From NCBI GenBank assembly GCA_023853785.1, contig JAJIRX010000930.1, forward strand, positions 1 through 42,477: 42,477 nt of DNA, given 5' to 3'. Numbering within the stretch: the stretch's first letter is position 1; each line of letters opens with the position of its first letter. Below, piece by piece: positions 32,794-42,477 of this stretch. Made by a program: the position numbers and the translations under genes. A model generated the notes under the pieces. It worked only from the letters and a program-made list of their open reading frames with translations. It was not told the DNA's origin and made no database searches. The DNA is from Psilocybe azurescens. Lineage: Eukaryota; Basidiomycota; Agaricomycetes; Agaricales; Agrocybaceae.

Positions 32794-34378
32794 TTTGCCT
32801 AATCCGTGTTAGTCCCTAACATGAGGCAATCTGTGTGGTACCTGGACAGTCCATATTGGCGTAATATGCCCCAACATTTACTTCAGTCTCTCACAGACGT
32901 TCTCAGTGTTGCTCGAACAATTTCAGGGAAGCAGATCATGGACAAATCACCCAAACACTCAGCAACCTTCGCATACATCGCTTTATACGGTTCTGAATCC
33001 TCTGGCACCTCAAGGAATCGCATCAAGAATATCTCGGAATCAATGAATATCGGTCTGGATACTATTATATCTGATTTGCAACACCTCCCTGACTTGATAT
33101 ACTTTGATCTCTACCACCGTGAAAGAGGCTATATAGGCTATATAAATACTATGGGTCCAGTCTTTTCGGCTGTGCATCATAAGATCCAAGGCCATTATCA
33201 GGAAAGTCGACATATTGCTGCATGGGACCATCAGATAGTAAGTCTCAGTGCCAAGTGCTTTGATGGGATATTCCACAGCAATGTTGAACAATTGTGGTCT
33301 CAAAACCGATGGGAGATCGTAAATACTGTCAATTCCTTCTTACGATACAGTCGAATTTCGGACATACACTCCAAAGAATACTTTGAAGATACAAAGAAAA
33401 TGGAAATATTCAAAGTCATAATGGATACATCTTTCTGGGATCGTTTGCATGGTACACGTTCAATTGAGTTGGTACTGGCTGCATTGGGCTGGTTTAACAG
33501 GCAGATGGTGAGCTTCAATATAATCATATTCCAATCACTAATTCACCGCCGCCGTTCATAATACCAGACAGGTCCCAGCAAAGACGTCATCAAAGATCAC
33601 GATAGTGGTCTTCCTCAAACAATGCTATACACGGCAAAAAAATATTCCAAATCGCCTATTTACCACACTTCAAAGCCGGTTATTGCTCTAATCTTTGGAT
33701 GTACAGCGACAATGACTCCATTCCGTCTATATTTTTGCATATAATCCCTCCATCCCACGACAGAACGTACTCCATAGTCGAGGAGAAGCCTTTGGATCAA
33801 TTGGACATTCCGTTTGTCGAATTCATAGGTTATGACTTTCACGGATGGATAACTGGGCTGCACAAGCAAGTGTTTGCAAGGGAGGGAAGCTCAGTCATTA
33901 GCCCTTATGAATGGTATCCTCATCTAGCCGCATTCCTTCTCGTGGTGCTCGTAAAAATCAATACACTGAGCTGAACATCAATTTCGGACAGCTCTGGAAA
34001 ACAATCACAAGGAAATGTTTTCTACCGTTTATCGAGTGCCTGCCTTATGCTATTCCGACACAGCAGAACTTGAATTCACTACGTGCACTGTATTTTCTGT
34101 GTCTGAAGATACATCCTCGACGTCAATGGAGAGCGCCATTTGGTTTCTGCTCTCTAGCTATAGATTTCTTGAAGGTATGTTCGATGGGTAACTCCACAGT
34201 TATCATTGTGCTCATTTTAATTGTACAGAAGTACGACAGCTCTTCCCTCTCATCCCTAGAGCTTGATTCATTAACATACTGGTTATCGGAGCTCATGACT
34301 CGCAAATCCAGGAGAATTTTTCATGATCTTAATGAATATCATGCGCTTTACGATCACACAACTGATGATGGCGAGTAA

Positions 34379-35434
34379 TCATCAGCAGTGGCCAACTTCT
34401 ACGAAGATGAAGAACTCTGATTAAAGAGGAGGACAATTTTTTGATGGCCCGTTTGCGTTGCTGTCATGGATAGGCCTTAAATTGAAATTAACACCTCAGG
34501 GAAGGGCATGAAGTTGGAGTGTGAGTGAGGGGTGTGTGCATACTTGAAACGTGCTACTGCGGTATAGATGCCAGTGTATATTAGTGTACAAATCTACAAA
34601 AATTTTCGTTTATTACCGACTACCGGACTCCCTGCGAATGACGACTTCTGTGGCCATACATTGCAATTGCATCAAGAGGGCTGTTGAGCGTGAATCCTGA
34701 AAACTATAGCCGCTAGATGTCTTTGATTAATCACGTTCCTTCAATTCCAGTCTCACTTTTTCTAAGTACTCTACTGCCAATACTTCAGATTATGATGCAT
34801 GAAATTTGGACAATTCATCTCCTATGAATGTTTGCTCTCCTATCCATCTCTGTCCCAGATGTAGTCTTCTCCCTCTCCAATTTCTGCATATACCACTACA
34901 CACAATCATAATGGCCCAGGTCCACCAAACTGCCGCCACTGAAAAACACATCCAGCATGTGTGCGCTTGAATATAGCTGAAGGATGCAACGGGCTTGAAC
35001 AATAAGAGGGCTTATAGGCGATGGGGCTCACATTCAAATGTGATCCCAGAACGATGCCATCGTACGACCTGGAAATTGGATGATCAGCACAACGGAGGGA
35101 ATTCTTGGATGATGAGAAAACTTAAAAGAGAGGCGACGGGACGGGGCGGGGAGTACAGAAGGAAGGTGCTGACGACGACGGATATCGGCCTGCGTGAGTG
35201 AGAGTAAAGAGGAAGAGGGAGGAATGGTTTGCGATTTTATTGTAAGGAAGAGAAAGGAAGGGAGGAGAAAAGGAAAGCGAAGAGGAAGAACAGTGGAGTG
35301 ATTGGGATCAAAGAACCACGAACGGTAAGCGATCGAATGATAAAGAAGGGGAGTCCCCCCAAAAAGAGAAAATGAAAGAAAGGAGAGAATATAAGGCGCA
35401 TATATCTCACATAGGACATACCGAAATGAAAAAA
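34379..35434. other. Shortened spacer, unit 3, with ArgRS deleted
   Basis: The first ~570 nt have no clear counterpart in the other units. About 34960-35085 matches the ArgRS 3' flank (6958-7083), including tgatcccagaacgatRccat. Within about 10-20 nt it passes into sequence matching the ArgRS 5' flank / AEC 3' spacer (8405-8520: ttcttggatgaNgagaaaa, gacgggacggggcggggagt). The whole type 2 ArgRS has thus been lost between about 35085 and 35100. No gene recognised. Confidence 0.6.
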
Positions 35435-37822
35435 GAACCTCAAACATGGCATGCCAATCGCTCTTCGTTGCACGGACAATCGGCGGAGTGAGCAGCATGT
35501 GCACCGAGATTACGAGTAGCACCGTCTTCGGCTCGCCGGCTTCTTCGCCGGTTCGACTCCTTTTCCACTTTGTGTACTCTTCTGTTGCGCGATCGAATGT
35601 GTCCCGAAGCGGAATAGATCCTTGACGCGCTGTATATCTATACCTCCCCTTCCTCTTCTTCCCCTTACTCCTTCCTTCCCCCGGCCTCCTTCCCCCTTCC
35701 CCTCCCCACCCTCAAAATACACAACAAGCGTCACCGGCACTACACAGTTCCTACACATCCCAACCGCCTCATTCACAGGACTGAACGCACTATTATGCTC
35801 CAGCGCATATTGCAGAGGGGTGTCAGGGTGACGATGAGCGAGGGCAGGACGGGACAGGACAGCGTTGAGTGAAACTGTTAGGAATGCATAGATCGAGGGG
35901 AGAAGCGTGTGTAGGGGGCGCAGAACGTATATGTAAGGGGCAGAGGGTGGTGAGAAGCTTTGAGAATGAACCAGCACGGGGGTGAGGGTGCACCATTTGC
36001 GAGGTCATATGTACTATTGGAGTCGCATTCGGCTTCATCCCCATCCCCCTCCTCGTCCTCAATACCACTTGTCTTCCCATCCATCGCACGCCTCCAGCGC
36101 TTCTCGCTGCCACAGCCCCAGAAGAAGCAGTGGAAGCACCAATGCACCCAGCCAGTAAATCCGCTCAGCTCTCATTCGGACTATTCGGGAACGGATTATA
36201 AAACATCGTGTTGTGCATGCCAGGTGGGAGCGGGGTCGCTTGCTGTTTTCAGTCCCTGCTCCTGTGCCGTGTCCCGATCCCTTGTCCCTGTTCCGTTTGC
36301 GTTTGGGGCCTTTTGCCGTTCCGCGCGGATGCCGTGAACAATGATTTAGCACCCACAACACCTAGGACTCCCGAGGACGCAGTGATGCGAAGCGATGAGG
36401 GTGCAGAGGACGCAGGCGACTCCGTGACCGGCCCGCCACCCCTCTTCATCGACCCCGACGACTGTACGAGCGTTGGGCTCCACGCATGCGTCCTTGAATC
36501 GTGTTCATCCCCATCTCCCTCCTATTCGTCGTCATCGGTGAAGTCCAAGGGGAGCGGCGTGCCCTCAACCTCGCCGTTGCGATCTGTGTGGAGTCCGATG
36601 ATGGATGTAAATGGCGGTGTCGCGGATGAGAGGACGGGTGGTGCAAGGATTGTGTATGCCTGCGGGAAGAGGCTCACGCCGTAGCTCTAAGTGACCTGTG
36701 AGAGGTGGTTAGCGGGATGCACGCGTGTGGGTAAAAGGACAGAGACGGTGATGGATATGGGCGATATAGGCGAGAGGGATAGGTGAGTATGAAAGAAGTG
36801 GAATAGAGCGTAAAACGAAAGCAAGAGCCACATACCACCATTCTAAGTGTACTAGATATCATCAAATACGTTAGCGCGTGTCCGAGCATAGCATTCTTGT
36901 AATTTTCCGAGCCTCACGCGAGGTTGGGCACCGAGACGACGAGGCTCTGCATGAGCGCGATGGGGATTATGTTGGAGTTCATGAAAATCGCGGCAGCCAT
37001 TATGAAGGTACTAAGTGTGTGTGACTGTGTGAGAATGAGTTAGAATTGATTAAGTGCAAAGGAGAGAGAGAGAGGAGGGCGAGTAAGGTAGGACGTGGTG
37101 GGGAGTATTCAAAGCATCTGTGAATGGGAGAGGGATGAAGGGAATAAAACGGCAGTACGAAATGCGAAAAGAAACGTGAATCGTGAAAAGGATAACGGAT
37201 ACAAGGAAAAGGAAGGATACGGTGCACGTACTGCTACGACTGTTTCAACCTGAACGTCCATCTCAGAACCCAGCCTACAACTATTGAGGCGCCTATGATG
37301 ATGATAAACCATATCAAAATCGTCCAGAGTTCCTTGAGTTTCTCTGGAAAGATCGGTTAGATCCAGCGTAAGTCTCATTAGAAATAATGATATAAAAACT
37401 GCTCGTGATGTACACGTACCAGGAAACAAGTAAAAAAACAACTTTGGAAAAGAGTAGTGCGGCTGTGAAAAGCGATACATTGAGTATGTTGATTTGCTGT
37501 AATTTTAGACGTCAGTGATCAACAATAATATAAATTACAGCCTTGGAATGAACCAAGTTACTCATGGGAGAGCGTACACGTACCTTTTGGGTCTTCTCAT
37601 CCCGGATACCTTGTCTTGCCAGGATGTACCCAACAGCGCATAGGAAGATGACCTCGAGGATGGACTGTCATAAAGGGAGAAACAATAAGGGTTCAGAACG
37701 AGGTATTCCGGAAACGATAGATAGCGGAGCACGTCAGAGAGCACGGTATAAGGATACGGATGACAAAAGAACAAAATATACGTGTTGAATACAGCGAGGA
37801 TCACCGAAGGTAGTCTCTCCAC
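35435..37822 (-). pseudogene. Auxin-efflux-carrier family transporter, copy F (most complete)
   Basis: AEC-family transporter; the only copy keeping the N-terminal membrane exons. Minus-strand pieces in order: LPSVILAVFNT, intron, SILEVIFLCAVGYILARQGI with RDEKTQK and a GTACGT donor (37580-37675), QQINILNVSLFTAALLFSKV (about 37440-37500), PEKLKELWTILIWFIIIIGA and SIVVGWVLRWTFRLKQ (37250-37350), MAAAIFMNSNIIPIALMQSL with VVSVPNLA (36905-36990), MLGHALTYLMISSTLRMVV (about 36830-36890), a hydrophilic loop, PVNEAVGMCRNCVVPVTLVV (about 35720-35790) and KSDWHAMFE (about 35440). Faults: TGA replaces the tryptophan expected after NLA, a TAG follows RLKQS, no ATG is in frame upstream of LPSVIL (a TGA precedes it), and the last exon is missing. 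Confidence 0.8.
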
Positions 37823-39555
37823 CCGTCTCCTGGTTCAGATAAGAGCGGTATACCTACTTGCGGATGCTGGGTCCTTTCTGTACGTGGAGGTGCGCCACGC
37901 GTCGGAAGACATCGTCCACCGCTATATACTGTCTGTATATGTTAATTGGATTGTGGTAGTGTGATTCATTGGAGCGGTACGCGTGAGTTTAAACTTTACG
38001 CATCCATTGCGCGTCTGCGTGGTTTGAACTTGTTTAGGGAGGTCAAAACGTGATTAGTGGCAGTCAAAGACATCCCAATCGGGCATGTCTGAATTTCAAT
38101 TGTTATCTTATCTTATGTTTTCTTCACTTTTCTATCTCTTTCTCTTGAGTTTTTGAAGTAATTAATATTACGTAGCTGTATCTCCACAGTATATAAAGAG
38201 CTCGTAGAATACGTAGGTAGTCGACCTTGAATACCGAGCTTTATCTAGTCATTTCGAGGTTCTTACAGTGTGCCGGGACTCATGTAAATAGCACGCCCCG
38301 TCACAGTAGCCCAGACTGTTGTAGTCATTACTGGACAAATCCCTTCACATTCTGAAAAGCTCTCCCTTTGATTTTGAAAACCCACTCGTATTTTAAATGG
38401 AACACCAGTATATCTACCTACGTCTCATCACAACTTCGGAGGCTGGTCAGGACTCTCAGAAGAGCTTGCTTGCTTGTTATGTCCTCGTCGTGGGAGCAGC
38501 AACACGAAAGATCATCGATTCAGGAGGTGATACAGGAGATGGTTAATAGAATTATGAGAGCATTTCTCAATAAACCGAACTTCTTGGACACTACGCTAAT
38601 TTCAAACGCCACATTGAAGGATGAGAAGACTAATGAAAGGCTGATGTTAGTCAAGGTTGAGGGATGTTGACTCTGACCTTTTAACAGGACTCTGAACAGA
38701 TGGAGAGGAGAGAATTGTAGACTCGGGTTGGGATCGAGGGAATCAAAGTACTCATTGTAGTTTAAGCACCCAAATCATGATTCCCCCATATTGAAGCACA
38801 GCAACGCGTTGAATCTCCGTCCTCACTTATTCCATGAAGCCGTACAGTCCCCTCTTCTATCTTCCGCGATCACCCTCCCGAAATTAACTGACCATGATAT
38901 GCGTGGAAATGTCCTCTATATTCGGATCAGATGGATCTGCATAGGTTTACATTCCTACGACCTTTACTACTACCGTCTTGTTCACTTGTTCCAGTCCATG
39001 CATAGACGGGGGAATGATGAATACTACTAGTTTGATTGTACATGATCACGCAACAAGCACCGTTGACCTTAACGTGACGCGCCCCTCCCAATCCGCTCGG
39101 ACAACACGGACATTCTCACAGCACTCCTGCCGCTTGAATTTGTCAGGCTGAAGGCAAGACGCAATAGTCAGAAGATTTTGGACGTGTGAATTTGCTGCCG
39201 TACGTGCGCCTCGACCGTGTAATATAATCGCAGGAACCTCTGGCGGATGGGTTGTACACGGGGAGGGGTATATGGGTGCATGTGCATGTGCGTTTGGGAT
39301 GCGGTACGGGCTCATAAGGTTAGTGAGACTGAATTGGGATTGGGAAAGGGTTTGAATTTGACAGGGCGTGGACAAGAGGGGTTCTATGAAGAGAGTAAGT
39401 GGATTAAGCCAGCAAGGATGTGGGGAGTGAATGTGAGACGGAAAGGGCGTGGAACGAACAGTATGTGACAGCCTGAGTCTTGACCTGAACGAGCCCAAAG
39501 ACCTACCGGGGTGTTTCTATCCTGTTGCGTCTGGGTACAGGTCGCAGAATTGGTG
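37823..39555. other. Non-repeated region without recognised gene
   Basis: About 1.7 kb with no counterpart elsewhere in the window. A 100-codon plus-strand frame (38368-38670) contains EQQHERSSIQEVIQEMVNRI and a possible splice donor context at its end; it resembles no family I know. A minus-strand frame (39046-39498) ends QECCENVRVVRADWEGRVTL, also unrecognised. A TATA-like tatataaa is near 38191. This may be original single-copy flank or the site of another rearrangement. Confidence 0.4.
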
Positions 39556-39721
39556 GGCTGGTACAGCAATGATATCCTATTGTTCATTCAAACCCACGGT
39601 GGCTCATGCAGGCTTCCTATGGCTTTTTACAATACAGTTGAATTTCGGACATACACTTCAAAGAATACTTTGAAGATCGCAAGGTAACAGAAATATTGAA
39701 CATCATATTAGATACAATCTT
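39556..39721 (+). pseudogene. Orphan NACHT-gene fragment (exon 3 piece)
   Basis: The stretch gaatttcggacatacactYc, aaagaatactttgaagatc and gaaatattNaacatcatatt matches the conserved SDIHSKEYFED...EIFNIIMDTSF block of the NACHT genes (for example 15675-15755). Weaker similarity extends left to about 39556. Only about 165 nt of the gene remain, in broken frame, immediately upstream of NACHT copy 4. It marks a further, almost fully deleted copy. Confidence 0.75.
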
Positions 39722-40120
39722 GTACCCCGCGGCAACACGGCCAGCCCTATTTTACCCCAAAACTAGCTCGTAGCCTGTAACAAGCCACAGAAGATAATTA
39801 TTTGACACAGCTATTAATATGGGACAGGTGTATATATTTTTGGGATGGGTCTAGAGTTTTGAATTCAACTGAGAAGGATCCACACCACCTCTCTTTTATC
39901 TCCAATACAATCAACCAGTATATATAACAATCCTTACGTGTACTGGCTTTGAATCGCGATCAACGTCACTCTGTACATATCAAACAACGACAAATTCCCT
40001 AGCCGAGGCTATGCTCGGTGCCTTATGTCAACCCGCATAAACAGCCTGTGCCCGTGAGAGATCAACACAACTTCTGTTCCCTGCTACTACAGTGTACATC
40101 CTTTAGAAATTTCCCAAATA
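39722..40120. promoter_or_regulatory. Upstream region of NACHT copy 4, distinct from other copies
   Basis: About 400 nt unlike the shared intergenic region of copies 1-3. It has a TATA-like TATATATAA at 39919-39927 about 195 nt before the ATG at 40121. A frame in phase with exon 1 opens at 40018 and would add 34 residues; the inner ATG is preferred because it matches the paralogues. Promoter function is inferred. Confidence 0.4.
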
Positions 40121-42477
40121 TGCCCAAAAATGAGAAGTATTCCACAATTCACTCTCATCCCTCTCACATGTCGGGTATGCAGCAATTCCAAGGAGCGAGA
40201 AATGTCACGATTAATGGCGGGAGCTTTCGACAAATAGAAGGGGACTACTACGATGGAGGAAGGGACGTAGGTTAGTGGCAGTAGACGTCATATACGGAGC
40301 ATTTTAACTGATTCTGAAGCAACAGGACTGCACATTCTGGGGCAGCACATCGCAGCTGATGCGATGTATAACTCTGCCGAGCGGTTTCCTCCCCGAAATG
40401 CCATCCTGGCACTCGCGAGAAGATAATCAGCGCTATACTTGACTGGGTTGATGATCCTTCTCCCAAGGAACGGGCGCTTTGGCTTAACGGACCAGCTGGA
40501 GCCGGCAAATCTGCCATCGCCCACTCCATTGCCGTACTTTTGCAGGAGGTCCCCGGGGACAGCAAGTATGCCGGGAGCTTTTTCTTCGCCAAAGATGCCG
40601 TTGGACGTGGGTATGGTACGAAGCTATTCTCGACAATTGCATATCAGCTCGCTCTCAATTTCCCGTCCTTTCGTGCACTCATTGACTCTGCTATGCTTGA
40701 TAATCCCACGCTTCCGACTAAATCTATCGACGTCCAACTCCGATACCTCATCATAGAGCCGTTGCTCCGTGTCAATGACTGGCCTGAGCACAGCCCCACA
40801 ATTATAATCGACGGTTTAGACGAATGCGCTGGGTCAAAACGCATGCAGTCCGAAATCCTTTTAGTCTTAACCAAGGCAATCATTGAACACAATATCCCCT
40901 CCGATTTCTCATTGTCAGTCGCCCCGAGTACTGGATTTCCGATTCATTCGAAATTGGATCTCTGGTAAATATTACAAAATCGCTATCTCTACGAGACGAT
41001 GAGGACGCGGATGACGATATTGGGAGGTATCTTCGAGAAGGATTCAAAAAATTTACGACGAGAATATTCGAATAATGTCTTCTACCCCGCGTCCTTGGCC
41101 TCCAGATCATATCATCCAGCGATTTGTCTATAGTGCTTCAGGCCAGTACGTGTACGCATCCACTGTCTTGGAATTTGTTGGCGCCTCATCCAATTTCTGT
41201 GATCCCCGAGAGCAACTCCAGATATTGACGACACCTGGACAACATCAAGCATCAGCATTTTCGGATCTTGATAAACTCTACGCCACCATCCTCTCGTCAT
41301 ATCCTCGACCACACACAATGAAACGTGTCCTTGGTGGTCTCTTGCTCAGATTCAGCGAAAATACGATTCAGGAAATGCTGGGAGTGGATTCGGGAGAAAT
41401 TCAACTCGTGTTGAAGGCCTTAAGCTCCTTGATTATAATATCCAAGGCTGAATACTCCGAGAAGTTCCGTGCGCTGGAGCCGATCTTCGGGTTTCCATTG
41501 GTAGAGGCATCGATTGAGTTCTGTCACCTATCGTTCCGGGAATTTCTCAAGGATGAGTCAAGGTCAGGAGAGTATGCAATTGATAAGAGTGCTGTTCCGA
41601 CTGAGTTTATCTGCGCCGTGCTCAAGCTCGGGTTGATATTCTTTAGGATAGTCCACGGGCAGAGCGAACTATAGCATGGTAAGTGCATTAGCATTTTTGT
41701 ATATTCTAAATATACAAGGACACTGATATACATATTTTCTGACAGTATCGGACTATCGACCTGTCGTGAAATGCTCAATAAACTTAGGTTTATGACGTGG
41801 AGCAGACGCGATGCTGGATCTATTGTCTATTCATTAGAGGAACTTGGTGAAAGCCTTCACAGGATCTTAGCTCGCAATCCCTCGCATTTTTCCCAAGCAA
41901 GTCACGTGTACTGGTTTACCACCGCTGTCTTGCCGTTTCTTGCCAATCTGCAAACTGAATGGACCGTCCTCTGTCCATATGGGCATAATATTCACCAACA
42001 TCTACTCCAGTCTCTCACAGACGTTCTCACTATTGCTCAAACACTTTCAGCGAAGCAGGTCATGGACCGATCACCCAAAAACTCGGCTACCTTCGCATTC
42101 ATCGCTTTATACAGTAATAGATCTTTAGTCGGCTCAGTGAATAAAATTACCATCGAGGATATCTCGGAATCAATGAATATCGATCTGGATACCATTATAT
42201 CTGATCTCCAACATCTCCCTGACTTGATATACCTTCGTTTCAAACCCAATGCCAGAGGATATCTCGATATATTTACTGTGGGTCCAGTCTGTTCGGCCGT
42301 GAAACATAAGGTCCAAGGCGATTGTCAGGAAAACCAACCTGTTTCAGCATGGGACTATCGGATAGTAAGTCTCAGTGTCCAGTGCTTTAATAGGATATTC
42401 TATGGCAATGATGACCAATCGGTTGTTCAAAATCGATCGTGGCTCGTGTATACTGCCAACTGCTTCTTACGATACGG
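40121..42477 (+). pseudogene. NACHT-domain NTPase (nwd2-like), copy 4, cut by window end
   Basis: Exon 1 (40121-40270) reads MPKNEKYSTIHSHPSHMSG and the motif GARNVTINGGSFRQIEGDYY. Intron 1 is 40271-40325 with donor GTTAGT instead of GTGAGA; intron 2 is about 41679-41745. P-loop GPAGAGKSAI 40489-40518; Walker B IIIDGLDEC 40801-40827. Lesions: 2 nt missing near 40393 (FPPR instead of FPPAKC), the one-base-short C run at 40896-40899 followed quickly by a stop (LDLW*), a base lost near 41050, and a 1-nt loss near 41632 before intron 2. The last visible part is the exon 3 block up to CFLRY; introns 3 and 4 and the C-terminus lie beyond the window. Most divergent copy in exon 1. Confidence 0.88.

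Larger units (their letters stand above)
29145..32818 (-). mobile_element. hAT-superfamily DNA transposon (3.67 kb)
   Basis: Terminal inverted repeats TAGGGACTAACTCGGAT (29145-29161) and its near-exact complement (32802-32818, 16 of 17 matching). A perfect 8-bp target duplication ACATGAGG lies at 29137-29144 and 32819-32826, the hallmark of hAT elements. Subterminal hairpins are present at both ends. The transposase is coded on the minus strand. The element interrupts exon 3 of NACHT copy 3, so it postdates the duplication of that gene. Confidence 0.95.
27307..34378 (+). pseudogene. NACHT-domain NTPase (nwd2-like), copy 3, split by hAT
   Basis: Introns at 27462-27516, 28871-28936, 33508-33567 and 34175-34228; stop at 34376-34378 after TDDGE. 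P-loop GPAGAGKSAI 27682-27711; Walker B IIIDGLDEC 27991-28017. This is the only copy with the full C run (28086-28090), giving the uninterrupted reading IPLRFLIVSRPEYWISDSF and a 351-codon frame through Walker B into SSTPCPWPPDHIIRRFMY. Lesions: an extra C in exon 1 (near 27333), +1 near 27583, compensating small deletions near 27774-27800, one base lost near 28551, and a hAT transposon inserted in exon 3 after FLDMR. Removing the element and one TSD would keep the frame (FLDMRQSVWYLDSP). The C-terminal tail is longer than in copies 1 and 2 by about 20 residues. Confidence 0.9.
27307..40120. repeat. Segmental duplication unit 3 (reduced)
   Basis: NACHT copy 3, a shortened spacer and AEC copy F are recognisable, but both ArgRS fragments are missing. 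The right part (37823-39555) is not homologous to the other units. 12,814 nt including the 3.67-kb hAT. Confidence 0.7.

Noticed and set aside
1..42477. CRISPR array, prokaryotic operon or phage features
   Set aside because: Spliced genes, hAT and LTR elements and the gene families point to a fungal nuclear genome; no regularly spaced direct repeats were seen.

Overview
The window looks like a repeat-rich accessory region of a basidiomycete (Agaricomycete) genome. Coding pieces are split by short introns of about 50-70 nt with GT-AG ends. The main gene family is a NACHT-NTPase of the kind expanded in Agaricomycetes (nwd2-like). A cytosolic-type arginyl-tRNA synthetase (ArgRS), an auxin-efflux-carrier-type membrane transporter (AEC), an alpha-kinase domain and a hAT transposase are also recognisable. 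No rRNA, tRNA or CRISPR was seen.

The backbone is a tandem segmental duplication with a period of about 10.4 kb once later insertions are subtracted. One unit reads, left to right: a NACHT gene on + (about 3.4 kb, five exons); a spacer; an ArgRS fragment on - ('type 2', which has lost the HIGH-bearing middle); an AEC gene on -; a second ArgRS fragment on - ('type 1'); and a conserved 1.3-1.4 kb intergenic region leading into the next NACHT gene. The window opens in a type 1 ArgRS (1-1264). NACHT copies follow at 2661, 13324, 27307 and 40121; the last runs off the right edge. A small orphan piece of a further NACHT copy lies at about 39556-39721.

Every recognisable host gene is damaged: frameshifts, in-frame stops, internal deletions or transposon insertions. 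Three of the four NACHT copies share the same one-base-short C run just after Walker B, so this lesion probably predates the amplification or was spread by gene conversion. The ArgRS fragments also share lesions by type (A with E, B with D), which again points to copying of genes already broken. Many lesions fall in homopolymers, so consensus quality should be checked before all copies are called dead.

Units 2 and 3 were then hit by at least four mobile elements with readable boundaries: a 466-bp solo LTR (18114-18579, TSD AGGGC); a 2.37-kb element with ~100-bp terminal inverted repeats carrying an alpha-kinase-like gene piece (23738-26104, TSD GTGCAT); a 771-bp near-perfect foldback palindrome (26324-27094); and a 3.67-kb hAT transposon (29145-32818, TSD ACATGAGG) inside an exon of NACHT copy 3. 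The homologous sites in sister units serve as empty sites for the first three; for the hAT, the joined exon and the TSD do so.

The stretch 37823-39555 is not part of the repeat unit and holds no gene I recognise. NACHT copy 4 has upstream sequence unlike the other three. The best candidate for something biologically new is the NACHT array itself (a fungal STAND/NLR-like locus with a separate first exon encoding a conserved G/N-rich motif), together with the kinase-carrying TIR element.
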